From Todiramphus chloris collaris (lineage: Eukaryota; Chordata; Aves; Coraciiformes; Alcedinidae): 64,000 bases of DNA. The stretch spans positions 1,349,999 to 1,413,998 of the forward strand of contig JANVCC010000021.1 of the NCBI GenBank assembly GCA_025345505.1, written 5' to 3'. Below, one piece after another: positions 49,142-62,372 of the stretch. The notes under the pieces were generated by a model, which worked only from the letters and a program-made list of their open reading frames with translations, was not told where the DNA came from and made no database searches. The position numbers and the translations under genes are program-made. Within the stretch, counting starts at the first letter, position 1. Each line of letters starts with the position of its first letter.

Positions 49142-52100
49142 TACTTGTATATCTTCATTAATACATACTAAGGAAAGTACTAGAGTCGCCTACGCAGCCT
49201 TCGTTAGGCACCTAGGATGGAGGTGCAAGCTAATTGCACTGGACTTCACTTTTACCTTGTGTGACAGAGAAAGCAGTAAGGGATTATGAAACATGAAGAG
49301 AAATAGTTATCTGTACCTTTGTGTTTGTGTGATGAATGAGGGGTGATTAAGAGAAATCAGTTTTAAGGAGGGAGTATTTCATTTCCTTTTAATAAAAAAA
49401 AATGGTGTCTCCTGTGGCATTTTTTCCTTTTTTTTTTTTTTTCCTGTTTTTTCTTGAGGAAAAATGGTTGAGCTAGCTTGGGAATAGATTAGCTATTTTA
49501 AAAATAGTTGATTATCTGCCTACAGTTCTTTTTATAAACCCGCCTCTTTAAATTGGCAGGGGGAAAAAAAAAAAAAAAGAGGAAGAAAAAGATGGGCAGT
49601 GAATTAGAAAATGCATTTATGATAGTTGATCAGCTTATCTTTCCAGTAGACCCACTTTAGTCACAGGCTCATATATTATTAACCTGACTGTAAAGTACTG
49701 CATCAAGGTTGATATTGTACGTCTTTCCTGGCATACCCATTTACATGGTGTGAGGTGCCTTTTGAATTAGATGCTGATGCTGTAATTTGGATGGGGAAGC
49801 CAGAAGTTTGCATAAAGTAATCTTGTTATCCATTAGTGAAGTATTTCTTTACCTTTACATTCCAAAAAGCCTCCCAGCTTTGACCTCTGAAGAAGATACC
49901 TTTTGCTGAGCCTTCCCAAGGAAATATTCTCACTCTAGCACTCGGGATGTGATCCCTTTCCTTCATTAGTTATATCTAAAAGGTTCTCATTTATAATCTT
50001 GCTATATATTCCTTTAATTTACCCACAGAGACACATGTATAATGTCATTTAGTAACCTGCTGGCACAAAGGCTTCTATATGTGCAAAGTGTTTTAACTGA
50101 AAAAAAATGAGTTATTCCACTCAGATATAAATATACCCATTAATTTGACTGCTGGTACTCACTGAACAGCTGTTTTTAAGACAGAAGTCATAGTAATTTG
50201 TTACTACTTTTCCCTAAAAGTCTCTGAATGACTTTTTTTTTTTTTTTTTAAATAGCTCAAGAAAGTGATCAAATCTCACGAGGCTCCTGTATGAATCTTC
50301 TGCCATTTTTCTCTCTTCCTTCTTGACTCTTGGTTATTCACATCTCTTGTGCCATAAAGCAGGAGGCTGCATTTTTCTCATGGTTCTTTTTCTAGTCCTT
50401 TTCCTAAGGGGGGGGTGGGAAATCTGTTGTGGGAAAACTAGATGCCTCCATCCCTCTTCCTGAAAAGACTGCTGAATTAAGCCGAATACAAATGCACCTT
50501 GCTATTTTCTGATGCACAATTCGCTGGTCCTTCCGAGTCTGACTGTAGCTGATACTTGCTACTGCATAACATGGTAATAAATGAGCTCTAAAATTCTTTG
50601 CAACACTATATGGTCTTTGATTATCACATTTACTGAGCAACAGCAAATGTCATCTGCACCCTACTATGGGTGGCAGTGTGGAATCCTATATATCTCTTTA
50701 TACGTTAACATGTTATTGCAACCTCCTTCATGATAATAAACCTGGAATAAAACGTTATGATGAATCTACACTTAATAGCAGATCTCTTCTGAGGAATTCG
50801 ATTAAAACACAGTAGTGATGCAGTAACAATGCTGAAGATTCAGAAGATGAATTTAGTTAATTGCTTCTAAAGGACAGGGAATGAAATACTACCTTTCAGA
50901 GATGAGTGATAAATCTTCAGATATATGGAAATAATGGGTTGACGAATTGACTGGATGTAATGTTGATGAAGGCAATCAAAGGATGAAAGTGTCAGGGTTA
51001 CTTTTCAATCCATCATTGAATTGTGGTCATCTATCACTGCAACCAGATTTTGTCCTAGCTTCTACTGGGACTCTTCGTGTATTTTCATGGGGTTTTTTTT
51101 CCATGTTGTCCCTTGCTGAATCTTTGTGTCTGTTACTCCCTGGTCATCTTTTTGTCAGAAGTGTGGTATTTTCTCATCAGTTCTCGCAGCACAACCAACC
51201 CACTGCCAGTTAGGCTTTGTCATAGTCTTCAAGGCACCCTTGCCTACAGCTGGCTGCCTTGCTCAGTGCTCACCTTCAAACCCTTTTCTGTCTCTCCTTT
51301 TCTACCAGCGCGGCACAGCTGTCAGTACAGGCACGCTCATATCTTTGAAAATGAAAAGTGCTTCTTTTTAATGCTGCTGTTATGCTATGTCTTATTAGTT
51401 TCTTTATTTTGACTTGAAGGGCAGGCAGTTGTGCTCTATAAATAAATAAATATAACAAGGGTCAAATCTGTAGAAGACTTGATGGACCAGACCTTTGCAA
51501 AAAAAAAAAAAATCCTCCCGTTTAGTTCTGCTTTTTCTGCAGCAAGCCATACTATAAACTGTGACTGTTTCTAATGGAGCTAGAGAAAATAGGGAAGGAA
51601 GGTGGTGGGGGAGAATTGTTCAATTTTTAGACTATTATAAGATCGTAGTGGAGTGAAAGTTTGATTTTATTTGGTTCTTGTTGCTCAGCAGGCACCAGGG
51701 TATGTTTATGCTTTTTCACAAAACCAGTTGGTAAATAGTTACTGTAATCTCCACGTGATCAAACCCCATGTATTCAATATTCCTCTGAGACATTTATTTT
51801 ACTGATTGAAAAAAAAAAAAACCATCTCCAGAGGAGACTATTTTAGTGTATTATGTCATATCAGACTTCTGAGGAACATGTTTTCCTTTCTTTTTCGAGG
51901 GGAAAAAAAAAAAGCCCAGTGTCAAATTGGCTATTACCAGCAGCAGTGCAATGTCAGTACTGTCAAAGAGAGGAGGTTTCAGCCCCTCTTCTGTCAACTG
52001 CCTCACAGAAAAAAAGAAAAAAACAATCCAGCTCTAATGCTGATACCCTGACCATCAGCTTATCCTGTTGTGTCTTCGTAGGATGGCACAAAAGCTACAG

Positions 52101-53699
52101 ATGCACAGATCTTCACGCCAAGGCTGGACTTTTTAAGCAGTTAGGTATCATACCCTGAATTTTTAGGTCCTTGGAAGGGGGAGAAGTGGCCATACCTTCC
52201 ATCCTATGTATATTCTCTGAAAAAGTAGGACCACAGAATCTCCATGCCTTTGGGCACAGAATTTTGAGTATTAGAAAGTGTGTTAAAAAGCAGCAGCAGA
52301 ATTATATCTAATTACAAGGCTAAATGCCAAAAATACTTTCCATCTTCATTTCTTTGAAAACCTTGTTTTCAGACATTATCTCTGTTGATTGGCCCATGAT
52401 CTATATGAATTTTTAGGTCTTGTTCTGCCCTCTCCTTGTTCCTAAAAGAAGCAGAATGGCAGCTGGTATTCGGTTCAACATCTCCCTACAGATCCAAGCA
52501 GTATTATGCCTTTGCTTTGCAAGAATGTTGGCCGGAGTTCTCAAATGCTCTTGTGTTTCTAAAACTTGCCTGTTTGTCTTAATCAATATCCAGCTTGTCT
52601 TTGTTGTTAATCATGCTCTTTTCAGTGGCCACCAACTTTAATGCCAGTCGTGACTCCTGCTGATATATTGTCTAGCGCTGTACTGTAAGTTTTATGTATG
52701 AAAAGGGTTTGTTTTTTTTTTTAATCCAGATGTCAATCCTTTTTTGGACAGTCAGAGGCTCTACTTGATGAAGATCCAGTTGCTACATTTTCAAAGCAAT
52801 GTTTTCTTAATTGTTTTCAAGCAAAAGTCCCAGTGAAAAGTACAGAAAGGGAATACAAAGTTTTGTCTGACTCAGTATCTAGTTTATACCAGCAGGTCCA
52901 ACACCATTTTTTTCTTGGTTTCCCATCATGGGAATAAACAAACTAGAGCATTAGGCACTGATAAAGGGGGGAAAATAAATGTTTTATTAATTATTCAGTA
53001 ATCCTCAGAGGCTCAGTCTCATTTAGAGTTAGTGTACATCCCCAAAAAATTATTAAAGACTTTACAGTTTAACAGTTAGCGTCGGACCACAAAGAAATAT
53101 CCCCAGGAACTGAATTTTCCTGACCTGCATTCATGTCTTTGTGTGTGTGAACGTCTGTGTTTCTTCTGCTGTCCCACCATAATTCCTCAGCTCTTTCTCC
53201 AAACTGACACAACAAAGGCAGAGGGGACACGCGCACAGGCACTGCTGCCAGTGGGCTGCTTCACAACTGTTTTGGAAAGTTTTTCTGAGGACTGGAAGCC
53301 CAACCAACCCTACCCATATATTCTTGGAGTACTTCATAGGGTGGTTTTGCACCCCACCAACTGGTGCTCCCTCAAAGGCTTCCCAGGTGCTACTCAGGAG
53401 GCTGCACGGGCCAGAGATGCTTCTGATACCCAGCCAGCATACAGCCACTCCTTTATGCAGGGTGAGAAACTCTCGTAGTAAAGGCTAGAGATGTTCTTGC
53501 CAGATGGCCTCAGTGCCAGAGTACACGTTTAATATTCTAGTCATGTTTAATTTACTAGGAGAGACACAGCCATAGACTCTTCGAGAAATTTATATACTGA
53601 CCCTTATGCCTAATATATTCAGGGCTTTTTTGGTACTAGAGGTACTGGCTTTACTGCATTGAGCCTTATCAAACATCCTCAATAAGCCATACCTGTTGA

Positions 53700-53884
53700 A
53701 CTTGGAACACTGGAACAGGTTGTCAAGGGAGGTGGTGGAGGCCCCATCCCTGAAGACATTCAAGGTCAGGCTGGATGGGGCTCTGAGCACCCTGCTCTAG
53801 TTGAGGATGTTCCTGCTCACTGCAGGGGGGTTGGACTAGATGACCTTTGGAGGTCCCTTCCAAGCCAGGGCATTCTATGATTCC
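53700..53884 (+). mobile_element. CR1 3' fragment
   Basis: CACTGGAACAGGTTGTCAAG, TGGAGGCCCCATCCCTGAAG, TGCAGGGGGGTTGGACTAGA, TGACCTTTGGAGGTCCCTTC and CATTCTATGATTCCACGA. Confidence 0.92.
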
Positions 53885-54306
53885 ACGAACTTTTAAACAA
53901 AAGTGAATTCTCATCAGGAATTCAGAGCTCATGAAAATTCCCCAAAGTTTTCTGTGACAAAGGCTCCAGTGATGTTTGCAGTTTAGTTTTTCCTAAAGAA
54001 TTTTTTTTTTTCTGAGGGAAATGCATGACTTCAGACTCAACAAGCTTCAGACCTAGCGTTGATGCTGCAGTGGCAGGTTGTCCCTGTTGGGTGCCATGGC
54101 CAGCTGTGTGGATGCCATCACTGTAGGCTTTTCATCCTTGGCACCATAAGAGTGTTTCTGTGGTGCAAACTTTCCTTCCATTTTCCCTTGTAGTGCTCCA
54201 AAGAAATATGTGATGTTCAGTGTATGTGAGAGATGAGGGAGAAAATGTCAGTAAAGTTAACAGAGATAAAAATTTATTTGATGTGTACAGATCAAAACAG
54301 GTAAAT

Positions 54307-54330
54307 TTATTTTATTTTATTTTATTTTAT
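54307..54330. repeat. (TTTTA)n microsatellite
   Basis: About five ATTTT units in a row. Confidence 0.9.
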
Positions 54331-54445
54331 GTAGAATTATTTTGCAGGCTTTATGTTAATAAAAGTGGGAGACTGTCTATTTTGGAAACATCTCATTGGA
54401 GAATGAAGTCACCTGACATCTCCATTTATAGCAGCAATCTGTAAG

Positions 54446-54667
54446 ATCATAGAATCATCTAGGTTGGAAAAGACCGTCAAGATCAATCCAACCAGTGAAC
54501 TCACTCTACCTGTCCACTGCTGAATCATGTCCCTAAGCACCACATCTACATGACTTTTAAACATGTCCAGGGATAGTGTTCAACCACTAGGCAGCCTGTT
54601 CTAATTCTTGGCAGCTGCTTCAGTGAAAAAGACACCTTCCTAATGTCCAACCTAAACCTTCCCTGGG
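54446..54667 (-). mobile_element. CR1 3' fragment
   Basis: ATCATAGAATCATCTAGGTT, GGAAAAGACCGTCAAGATCA, CAAGCTTAT-free 3' UTR with CCACTGCTGAATCATGTCCC, TAAGCACCACATCTACATG and CTTCCTAATGTCCAACCTAA. Several small gaps. Confidence 0.9.
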
Positions 54668-55559
54668 AAAAGTTTTCCATTAAAATATGTGTTCTTCACA
54701 CTAAGCTTATCAGACCTACCTGTGTGGTCTGCAAGCTGACCTTCGAGCCTCTGATGGGGTGCATGTCTTCTCTGTGAAGAGCCTGGCAGGTGAGATGTGG
54801 GTGGGGGATAAATAGTTTACAAAACCAAGGTGGAAACACATATGTCTGCAGGGGATTGGTTACCAGAATTTTGTGTTTACCATGATTTCGAAATAACTGC
54901 AGAAATCACTTTTCATTGATGGTTCCATCTAAAGGAGTTAGTCTTATGGTGTGGAGCCACGGACAAGAGAGGAGAAGAGTGTCCTACATGCCTCAGGAGG
55001 CCAGTGACAGACCCTGCTTTCCTGAGATCTGGTGTGATTTTTTATTTGACAAAGGCTGGTGCTGGGCAGCCCAGTAGATGCCAGTCTGTAAAATGCAGCT
55101 GGGTGCTTGATGTCCACATTAAATGCTTCTGCCTGGAGTTTGCTTTGCAGAAGTAGTTCTGGTTTGGGTCGGTGGGCTGTATAGCAATTTGTAGTTGGAG
55201 CTCTGGGTGCTTATGGAGAGCACCTCTGGTTCAGGCCCAGAACGAGTAAAGCTGACATGCTCCCGAAGAGCTTTGAAGTGTGAACCAAGGTACAGAAAGG
55301 GAGAGCCACTGGGAGATCCCCTTCAAAAGCACATTCCTGGTTTGAACTATGGTCCTAATACGGATGACTCAAAGCCACACTGACTCCCATATTTAGAATG
55401 AATTCTCATTTCATTCTGGGACAGAAGCACATCCCCATCTGATGTGTTATTTATTTATCACTCAATTGTGAAGTGATGTCTTCATCTTTATTCTCCTTTC
55501 TCTGCTGTTTATAAGAAGCAGTAGTAAGCCTGCGTAAGAATTGCTCCGTCAGCTCATGC

Positions 55560-55740
55560 CAAATGTCTTTTAGCCCAGTATCATATCTCTGTCTGGGGCT
55601 AGTGTCAGATGTTTAATGAATAGCACAAAAAAATGATATTTCCCTGGGAAAAAAAGTCTCCCAGCCTCCATGATTTTCAGTTCAGGAACATCTGGTTGAA
55701 GTTGGTTTCTGAATGCTTAAGCTAATGGATATTAAAAGAA
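55560..55740 (-). mobile_element. Ancient CR1-like repeat fragment
   Basis: TTAGCCCAGTATCATATCTC, GGCTAGTGTCAGATGTTTAA, GTCTCCCAGCCTCCATGATT and TTCAGTTCAGGAACATCTGG follow the old amniote element also seen at 21604 and 45740. Confidence 0.5.
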
Positions 55741-55783
55741 ATTATCATGATTCTTTAGCTAATGTGCACCTAGATAAAGGATA

Positions 55784-55798
55784 TCTCTCTCTCTCTCT
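55784..55798. repeat. (TC)n short microsatellite
   Basis: Seven TC units followed by TATGTGTATATA. Confidence 0.8.
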
Positions 55799-58017
55799 AT
55801 GTGTATATAGTTTTTGGTAACTTTTTTCCTTCTAGATCATCCTTTCTACAGCACATTGTTATAACACACGTCATTATCATTGTTGTTTGCACTCGTTAAA
55901 TCCCCAAAGCTGTCCAGTGTTAAACGCTGACATTGCAGTGAAATCTACCTTGGTGCACTCGTGCAGACTTCTGGAAGTTGCTTTCACCAACTGTTTCCTC
56001 TGAATGCCAGAAAACTTCCTGACGTACAAACAGTATAAAGTGTCGTGTGTCTGTCCGTGATTAAAGAGAAAAAGCTGTAAACTCAACACTAAATCTCCAG
56101 ACTTTTCTGCTCCAGGAATCTCAAAGCAGCAGTTTGTTTGCTCTAAATTGCACTAGTCTTCAAAAATCTTTCTGAAGTAATGTTTGAATTACGCTGTTGG
56201 GAATTCAAGAAGAGAAAACCTGACTGTGTTTGGATATTCAGTCATGGATTAATTTATGTCCGAGACTACTTCTCCTCAAGCTCCTTTTGCCTACAGTACT
56301 GAGGTCTACAGTACAAGGTACAGGTGCATGTAATCCTTGAGATGAGAGTTTCTGATGACTTCAATGAACTTAAGAGAAACTGTAATACGTTTTGAAAGCT
56401 GTTGAGATCTATATTTTTTAAGGCAGAACAGGAACTGAGAGCAGATGCAGTGTTCTTTCAAAAATTTGTGACTCCTGCCTTTCCAAAAAGATAAAGTTTC
56501 AGAATTAAGTCATCATGAAGTCTAGGACAGAAAACCAAATAAAGATCAGGATGAAGTATTACATCTCTTGAAATGGACAATATAATTTTAATTTGTGGCA
56601 TAAAAAGGTTTAAACCAGTATATTTTTTTTTTCCTGTTGCTCAGGGCATTCTTGAGATACAGTGCCTGGAGACATACACCCTTATTCAGGAATTGGTGAT
56701 GAGTTCCCAGTTGTCTCAGGTTAGCCATCATCTGTGGTTCCCACTACGCACAGATCTTTCACTGACACACAGTTTTAATATGTCAGTATGCCCACGTTCT
56801 TCACTTCAGCATCTTTTTCGCTGTTACCTACCGTGGAACCAGTATTAAGTCAATAATTTAAGCCTCAGGTATGCTGAAGAGCAAGAGGGGAATGAAGAGT
56901 GGGCAAAGGGAGAAGCTAATCCTCACAAGAGTTTTCTCAGTCTGTTGTGATGTTGCAAGCTGCTCATATTCTTCTCCAGTGGGTTAATTCAAGGTCTTCC
57001 AAGACTATTTTGGCAGAATGACCGGATGATGCAAGAGATGTCCCAAGTGCCTGTACATCCTCCATCCCTCCTTAACCACAGCTTTGAGTTCTCAGACTGT
57101 AGTGTGGATTCCTGCTACGAGCAGATAGGTAGACAACATACTCAAAGTGCCTTTCTAGGAACTAGAGCTCTTATTCTTGCAGGGTATAAAGAACACCTGT
57201 AGAAGCCTTCCAAAAGATGTCTGGAGGGTAGGGGAGGAGGACACCAAGTAGTAGACTTCCTGTGATGTGAAGTCTTCTCTTGAGGCCACTTCCAGATGCA
57301 GACCATTAATTGAGCTGTGTGGGAACTAGACCATGCACTTCATGGCAATTCTATTACTTACATGTTTGTTTTGGCCTAAAATCAACAAAATTTTAATATT
57401 TAAACATTTTCAGTAGCACATATTTTCAAAAAATGTTTCTTGGGAGCAGTCAAAATGTTCTTTATCATAACGCTGATTTTTTTTTTTTCAACATAGTGCT
57501 CATTTAATATGAAACTATACTGAAATATTTACTGAAATATTGCAATCAAAACATTGATTTTCTTCAAACAATGGCTTTATGTGTTTTTTTTTTTTTCCTA
57601 AATGGTATTTTGTCTAAATCAATATGTTCTGTCAGATGCCATAGTATGTTAGAGCAAAGCGGAAACAACTACGGTGCTGTTGGACTCTACTCATTACAGT
57701 GCTAAGTGCTCCTAGCAAAGTAAAAGTGTCCATGTAACAAAACTGGCATCTGTGTGCCTGCTGGATCTGTTCGGTACAAGTGGGAAAATAAAGACTTAAA
57801 GTAGCCTTTATTTACTTATTACCTTGTAGGAAGAGCTAACTCCAGGAATGCAAAATTCCATTGAAGCCTGGGTTTTCAAGTTCTTATTTGCACTGTTATT
57901 TTACATGGCTCAGGTAGCCGCAGTGTTCTAGCACATGGTGATCACACCTTTGCTTTGGAACTATATTCTGTGTCATGCTCTAGCAAATCTTTGCTTGAAA
58001 TCAATTTATTACATTAG

Positions 58018-58161
58018 TCCTGTTTAATATCTTTGTAGTCTTGTTTAATATCTTTATAGCTTTATAGCCTTGTTTAATATCTTTATAGTCTTATTTAATA
58101 TCTACAGTCTTGTTTAATAGCTTTAGTCTTGTGTAATAACTTCATAGTCTTGGATAATATC
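58018..58161 (+). repeat. CR1-derived minisatellite, about seven units
   Basis: Units of 19-21 bases with consensus TCTTGTTTAATATCTTTATAG repeat about seven times, the second carrying an extra 8-base duplication. The last unit runs straight into CR1 sequence (TAATATCCTTATTGATGATC). The unit resembles the CR1 reverse-transcriptase segment CTGTTTAATATCTTTATC, which encodes LFNIF. Confidence 0.75.
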
Positions 58162-58533
58162 CTTATTGATGATCTGGATGAGGGGATTGGGTGCACCCTC
58201 AGCAAGTTTGCGGACGACACCAAATTGAGTGGGTTTGTCAATCTGCTCAAGGGTAGGAAGGCTTTTCAGAGGCATCTGGACAGGTTGGATTGATGAGCTG
58301 GGGTCAATGGGATGAGGTTCAACAAGGCCAAGTGCTGGGTACTGCACTTGAGTAATGATAACCCCAGGCAGCGCAACAGGCTTGGGAGGAGTGGAGTCAC
58401 CATCCCTGGAAGTGTTTAAAAAATGTCTAGATATGGCACTTCAGGACATGGTTTAGTGTTCCTGGCAATATTTAGTAGATGGTTGGACTTGATGATCTTG
58501 AGGGTCATATTCAGCCTTAATGAGTCTATGATT
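58140..58533 (+). mobile_element. CR1 LINE with internal deletion
   Basis: Begins in the reverse transcriptase domain: GATGATCTGGATGAGGGGAT, then AAGTTTGCGGACGACACCAA ([10 protein letters not shown], the catalytic box). At about 58385 it jumps to the 3' UTR (AGTGGAGTCACCATCCCTGG) and ends TTGGACTTGATGATCTTGAG...GAGTCTATGATT. Several hundred bases between these parts are missing. Confidence 0.92.
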
Positions 58534-60768
58534 ACATAGCTATGCTTGGTCATTTATTTGCTTGTTTATTTCTTTGTTGACTTCTTTTTCTCCCAAAGAG
58601 GCTCCTGTGGAACAGTTTAATCCTTCAGTGTGCAGTTCAGTTGCATCAGATACTTTCAGCGAAATAAACATTACATACCTATTAAGTATTTCTCTGAGGA
58701 TTCGTAGTTACAATCAATTCTGACTGATTAATCTCCAAAGATAGGGTATGAATTATCAGGCAGATCTTCATGATCCTTTATATCCACTCAACAAGCGTCT
58801 ATTGATTTTAGAGTATTATTTCCTCTGTTAAGTTATCTGAATGAATACGTGAAGAACAAGTGAGTCTGTACTTGGTCCTTCTCACTCTGGACAGGGCCAG
58901 ATGTGAAGGGATGGTAACATCTTTTCCCTGATGAAGTCCAGGATGAGATGTGTAATGTTAGGACTGGTTATACCAGCCAGTGGTGTATGTACAGATAGAA
59001 CAGTGTTTCCTCAAACACACAATAAGCTGGTTGAACTGAAATGCAGCTGACTAAGTGCGTTTTTCTACACTGGGGTTGTCGAAGTCATTAACTGATGCGT
59101 GCTTAGATAGGGCTATTAATTCCTAGGTGAGACCACGGGTATCACACAAAATCACAGAAAGCCCTAGACTCTCCAGATAGACTTATTACTGAGGCCATAC
59201 TGGGATAATTTCATACTCCTCAAGATCCTGCTGTCGTGCTTACAGTCCAAGCTCAGGAAAGCAGCTCCAGGTGCACACAGGGATGTGCCATTAGGAAGGA
59301 CCATTAGAGTGATTGCTACTGGAGCAGCAAGTCAGCTTTCGAAATAACTCTCAAGTAAGAAGAGACCAAAGATCCTGATGGGTGCGTGATTTGCCCATTT
59401 ATTTTTTTGCAATAGATTTATTTAATAAGCTTTTTTACACTTGAAGCATCAAAAAAAATTTATGTTCTATATCCACAGTAACATATGCAGCTATATACAT
59501 TAGTCAATTCTAGTGAGGAGGAAAGTAAATAATCCAGTTGAAACTGAAAGCCTATCTTGGAAGTTGCAGCATTTTCAGTGCTGTCTTCCAGTGACGCTGC
59601 TTGTAGCAAGCAATGAGCTGCCAGAACCTCCTGGATTGCTGAAGAAAGGGTTTTCCTCCTCTTTTTGGTGCTGACACATGATACACATCTCAGACATACA
59701 TCTGTCATGCACCCAAAACAGACAAAATTGCTTCTTTGCTGAAATCATCTCATGACCCAATGCGTGTGCCTCTACACGCAGTACCTCACTTCTGAAGTTA
59801 GTGACATCAATTTGGAATTAGGTTGTGTTGGTTTTGTTTCTTTTTTTAAGATGCTATATATAATCTCCTTCATGAAAATAAGATGATATTCTACAACGCT
59901 ACATTTCACTAGTGTGGTTTAGATTTGATGCAGTAGAACCAAGTTACGGATCTAACTAATCACCCCTCTGTAGAACGCCCAAGTTTTGCTCAGATTGTTC
60001 TTTCTGGCAAGTGTTGCATTTTCTTCCTGTGCATATGAAATAATTTAGTGTCAGGGATGGCATCACTTAACCGTTGTTAGTTATACGGGGAAAATAATCT
60101 CTTTGAGTTGACTGGAATGACAATTTTAAAACACATCCTAGGATCAGTATTTTAGAAACATGTTGATTTTTTAATCATTTCACAGAAAAATGCAATAAAA
60201 TAGGCGGGCAAAAATCCTAGCTTCAAAAATGTCTCTGTAGTGGCTACTGAAAATACATTAACGTGCAAAATTATTTCTTATTGTTTTGGCTGTATCTTAA
60301 CCAATATATTAGATGTCCAGTACTGCATGCCTGTTAAGATAAAAATAAATGTAAAAATTGTTAATGTAATAGTGCACAGACAGGCTCATAATTATTTATA
60401 ACTTGTTGATTTCTTAATAGAACGTGACTCATCTGAGTTTTCATTTTATTATCCATTAAGATAACTCATAACTTTTGAAATAAACAAAGACCATCTCTGA
60501 ACAATTTATATAAATGTGTCCTTGCCTGCTGTCATTTAATTTTTAAAAATGACATTTTGCTTTTTATACAGATCATGTTTCTGCTTGAGCAGTTCATACG
60601 CATTTTTGTAGTGTCCGAACTACTCCTTGTTAGGAAGGCTTTTGCCTCCAAGGTACAGCCTTGTGTTGCACTCAGTCTTCTGGAAATCGAGCTAATATTT
60701 TAGAAAGGTAAAATCACGGATAATTCTGTGTTCTCAGAGAGGAATAAGTAAGATGAACCAACACTACA

Positions 60769-60930
60769 TCATAGAATCATAGAATGGTTTGGGTTGGAAG
60801 GGACCTCCAAAGGTCATCTAGTCCAACAGTGAGCAGGGACATCCTGAGCTAGATCAGGTTGCTCAGAGCCCCTTCAAGCCTGAACTTGAATGTTTTCAGG
60901 GATGGGACTTCCACCACCTCCCTGGGCAAT
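60769..60930 (-). mobile_element. CR1 3' fragment
   Basis: ATCATAGAATCATAGAATGG, TTTGGGTTGGAAGGGACCTC, AAAGGTCATCTAGTCCAACA and TTCCACCACCTCCCTGGGCA. Confidence 0.92.
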
Positions 60931-62093
60931 CTAAAAGTTGCATTTTTTTCACTCAAAAGTGGGGTTTTTTTTTTGTTCCCATGTGTTAAAAAATACTATT
61001 TTTAAAGAGTATCCTTCTTCCAGACATGTAGTGCTAGTAGAACTAACTCCTGCTTCCATTCCCACTGTGAGTATTTTTTCTCTTGGATAAAATTACAGGG
61101 TAAAAAACAAAGGTTTATTTTGATATGTATTTTCTTTTACTAGAGTTGATGAATATTTTTTAGTTATAAATTGAATGACTGCAAGCAAAATGTAGAAAAG
61201 TAGTACTGAAAAAAAAAAAACTTACTTCTTCCTTTCTTTCATGCAATTTCAGTACTGTATTTAAAGTTTTCAACACCAGCTGTAGACTTTCACTTACTAA
61301 AGTGTTGCAGTTAAAACTCTGAGGTTTAATTTTTCATTGTTTTTACTGCAGAGTCTGATAAAAGTAATAGCAGTTCTATCCCTCTCCCTTCCATCAGTTA
61401 TTTATACTTTGTCAGTCTCTTATACTTGAAGAGTTCATCATAAATTTGTAATGCTGGTGTCAATGAAGTTTGTTACAATTTCTTGTACTGAAGTGACACA
61501 CAGTGAATATCGTAACATTGGTGGATCAGCCACTGGAGGAAAAACCCTGTAAAGCTGTGAGTGATTTCCAGCCTCCCACAGCAACCTAAAGAATGTCTGG
61601 AGCCTCTGGGTAGGTTTTCTGCTCTGTTAATTAAGAATGATTTCTTTAATGTGGAGAACTTACCTTGATGATAGTCATAAATTCCTAATCCCTTCATTGT
61701 CATCTGTGAGAAGTGTGGATGATTTCTGTCTAGCATTCTTCATTTTGGCTTCGATGTTTTTATCATGTTCTTGAGTGGAAGTACGGGCAAATGCAGCTTC
61801 ACCTTTTGGGAACAGAAGCTATTTTAAATTATGAAGTTGCCTTGCTATTTTTATTATTTTCTGTATCATGAAAAAGCAGGGAAGAAATGAAGTGTCAGGG
61901 AAGAAAAATAAATTATTCTTCTTTCAATCCTAAATCTACTATTCCCACTTCAAATTAGATAGAGCTTGAAATGCTTATGGTCCCCCCAGAGCCACTAGAT
62001 TAAATCAAATTGAGATTACTTAACTCTCCCAGTTAACGCACTGGAGAAATCCCAGAAGGAGCTGTGTACACCGGTCGTGTGAGCGGCTCCAGT

Positions 62094-62103
62094 CAGGAGC
62101 TTT
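62094..62103. repeat. Left copy of 10-bp direct repeat (target site)
   Basis: CAGGAGCTTT immediately before the CR1 5' end. The identical copy is at 62363-62372. Confidence 0.7.
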
Positions 62104-62356
62104 AGGACGGGAGGAAATGGGTTTCAGTTGCACCAGGGGAGGTTTAGTTTGGATATTAGGAAAAAATTTTACTAAGAGAGTGGGGAGACCTTGGAAGGGG
62201 CTGCCCAGGGAGGGGTTGGAGTCACCATCCCTGGAGAAGTTCATCATTTGTCTAGATGTGGCACTTGAGGACATGGTTTAGTGTTCCTGGTAATATTTGG
62301 TAGACGGTCGGGCTTGATCTGGAAGGTTGTTTCCAACCTTAATAATGATTCTATGA
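62104..62356 (+). mobile_element. CR1 LINE, 3' fragment with flanking repeats
   Basis: AGGACGGGAGGAAATGGGTT, GGAGGTTTAGTTTGGATATT, GGAAGGGGCTGCCCAGGGAG and GTGGCACTTGAGGACATGGT, ending TTCCAACCTTAATAATGATT and CTATGA. It starts at the first base after one CAGGAGCTTT and ends six bases before another. Confidence 0.93.
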
Positions 62357-62362
62357 CTGTCC

Positions 62363-62372
62363 CAGGAGCTTT
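62363..62372. repeat. Right copy of 10-bp direct repeat (target site)
   Basis: CAGGAGCTTT, identical to 62094-62103. Confidence 0.7.
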
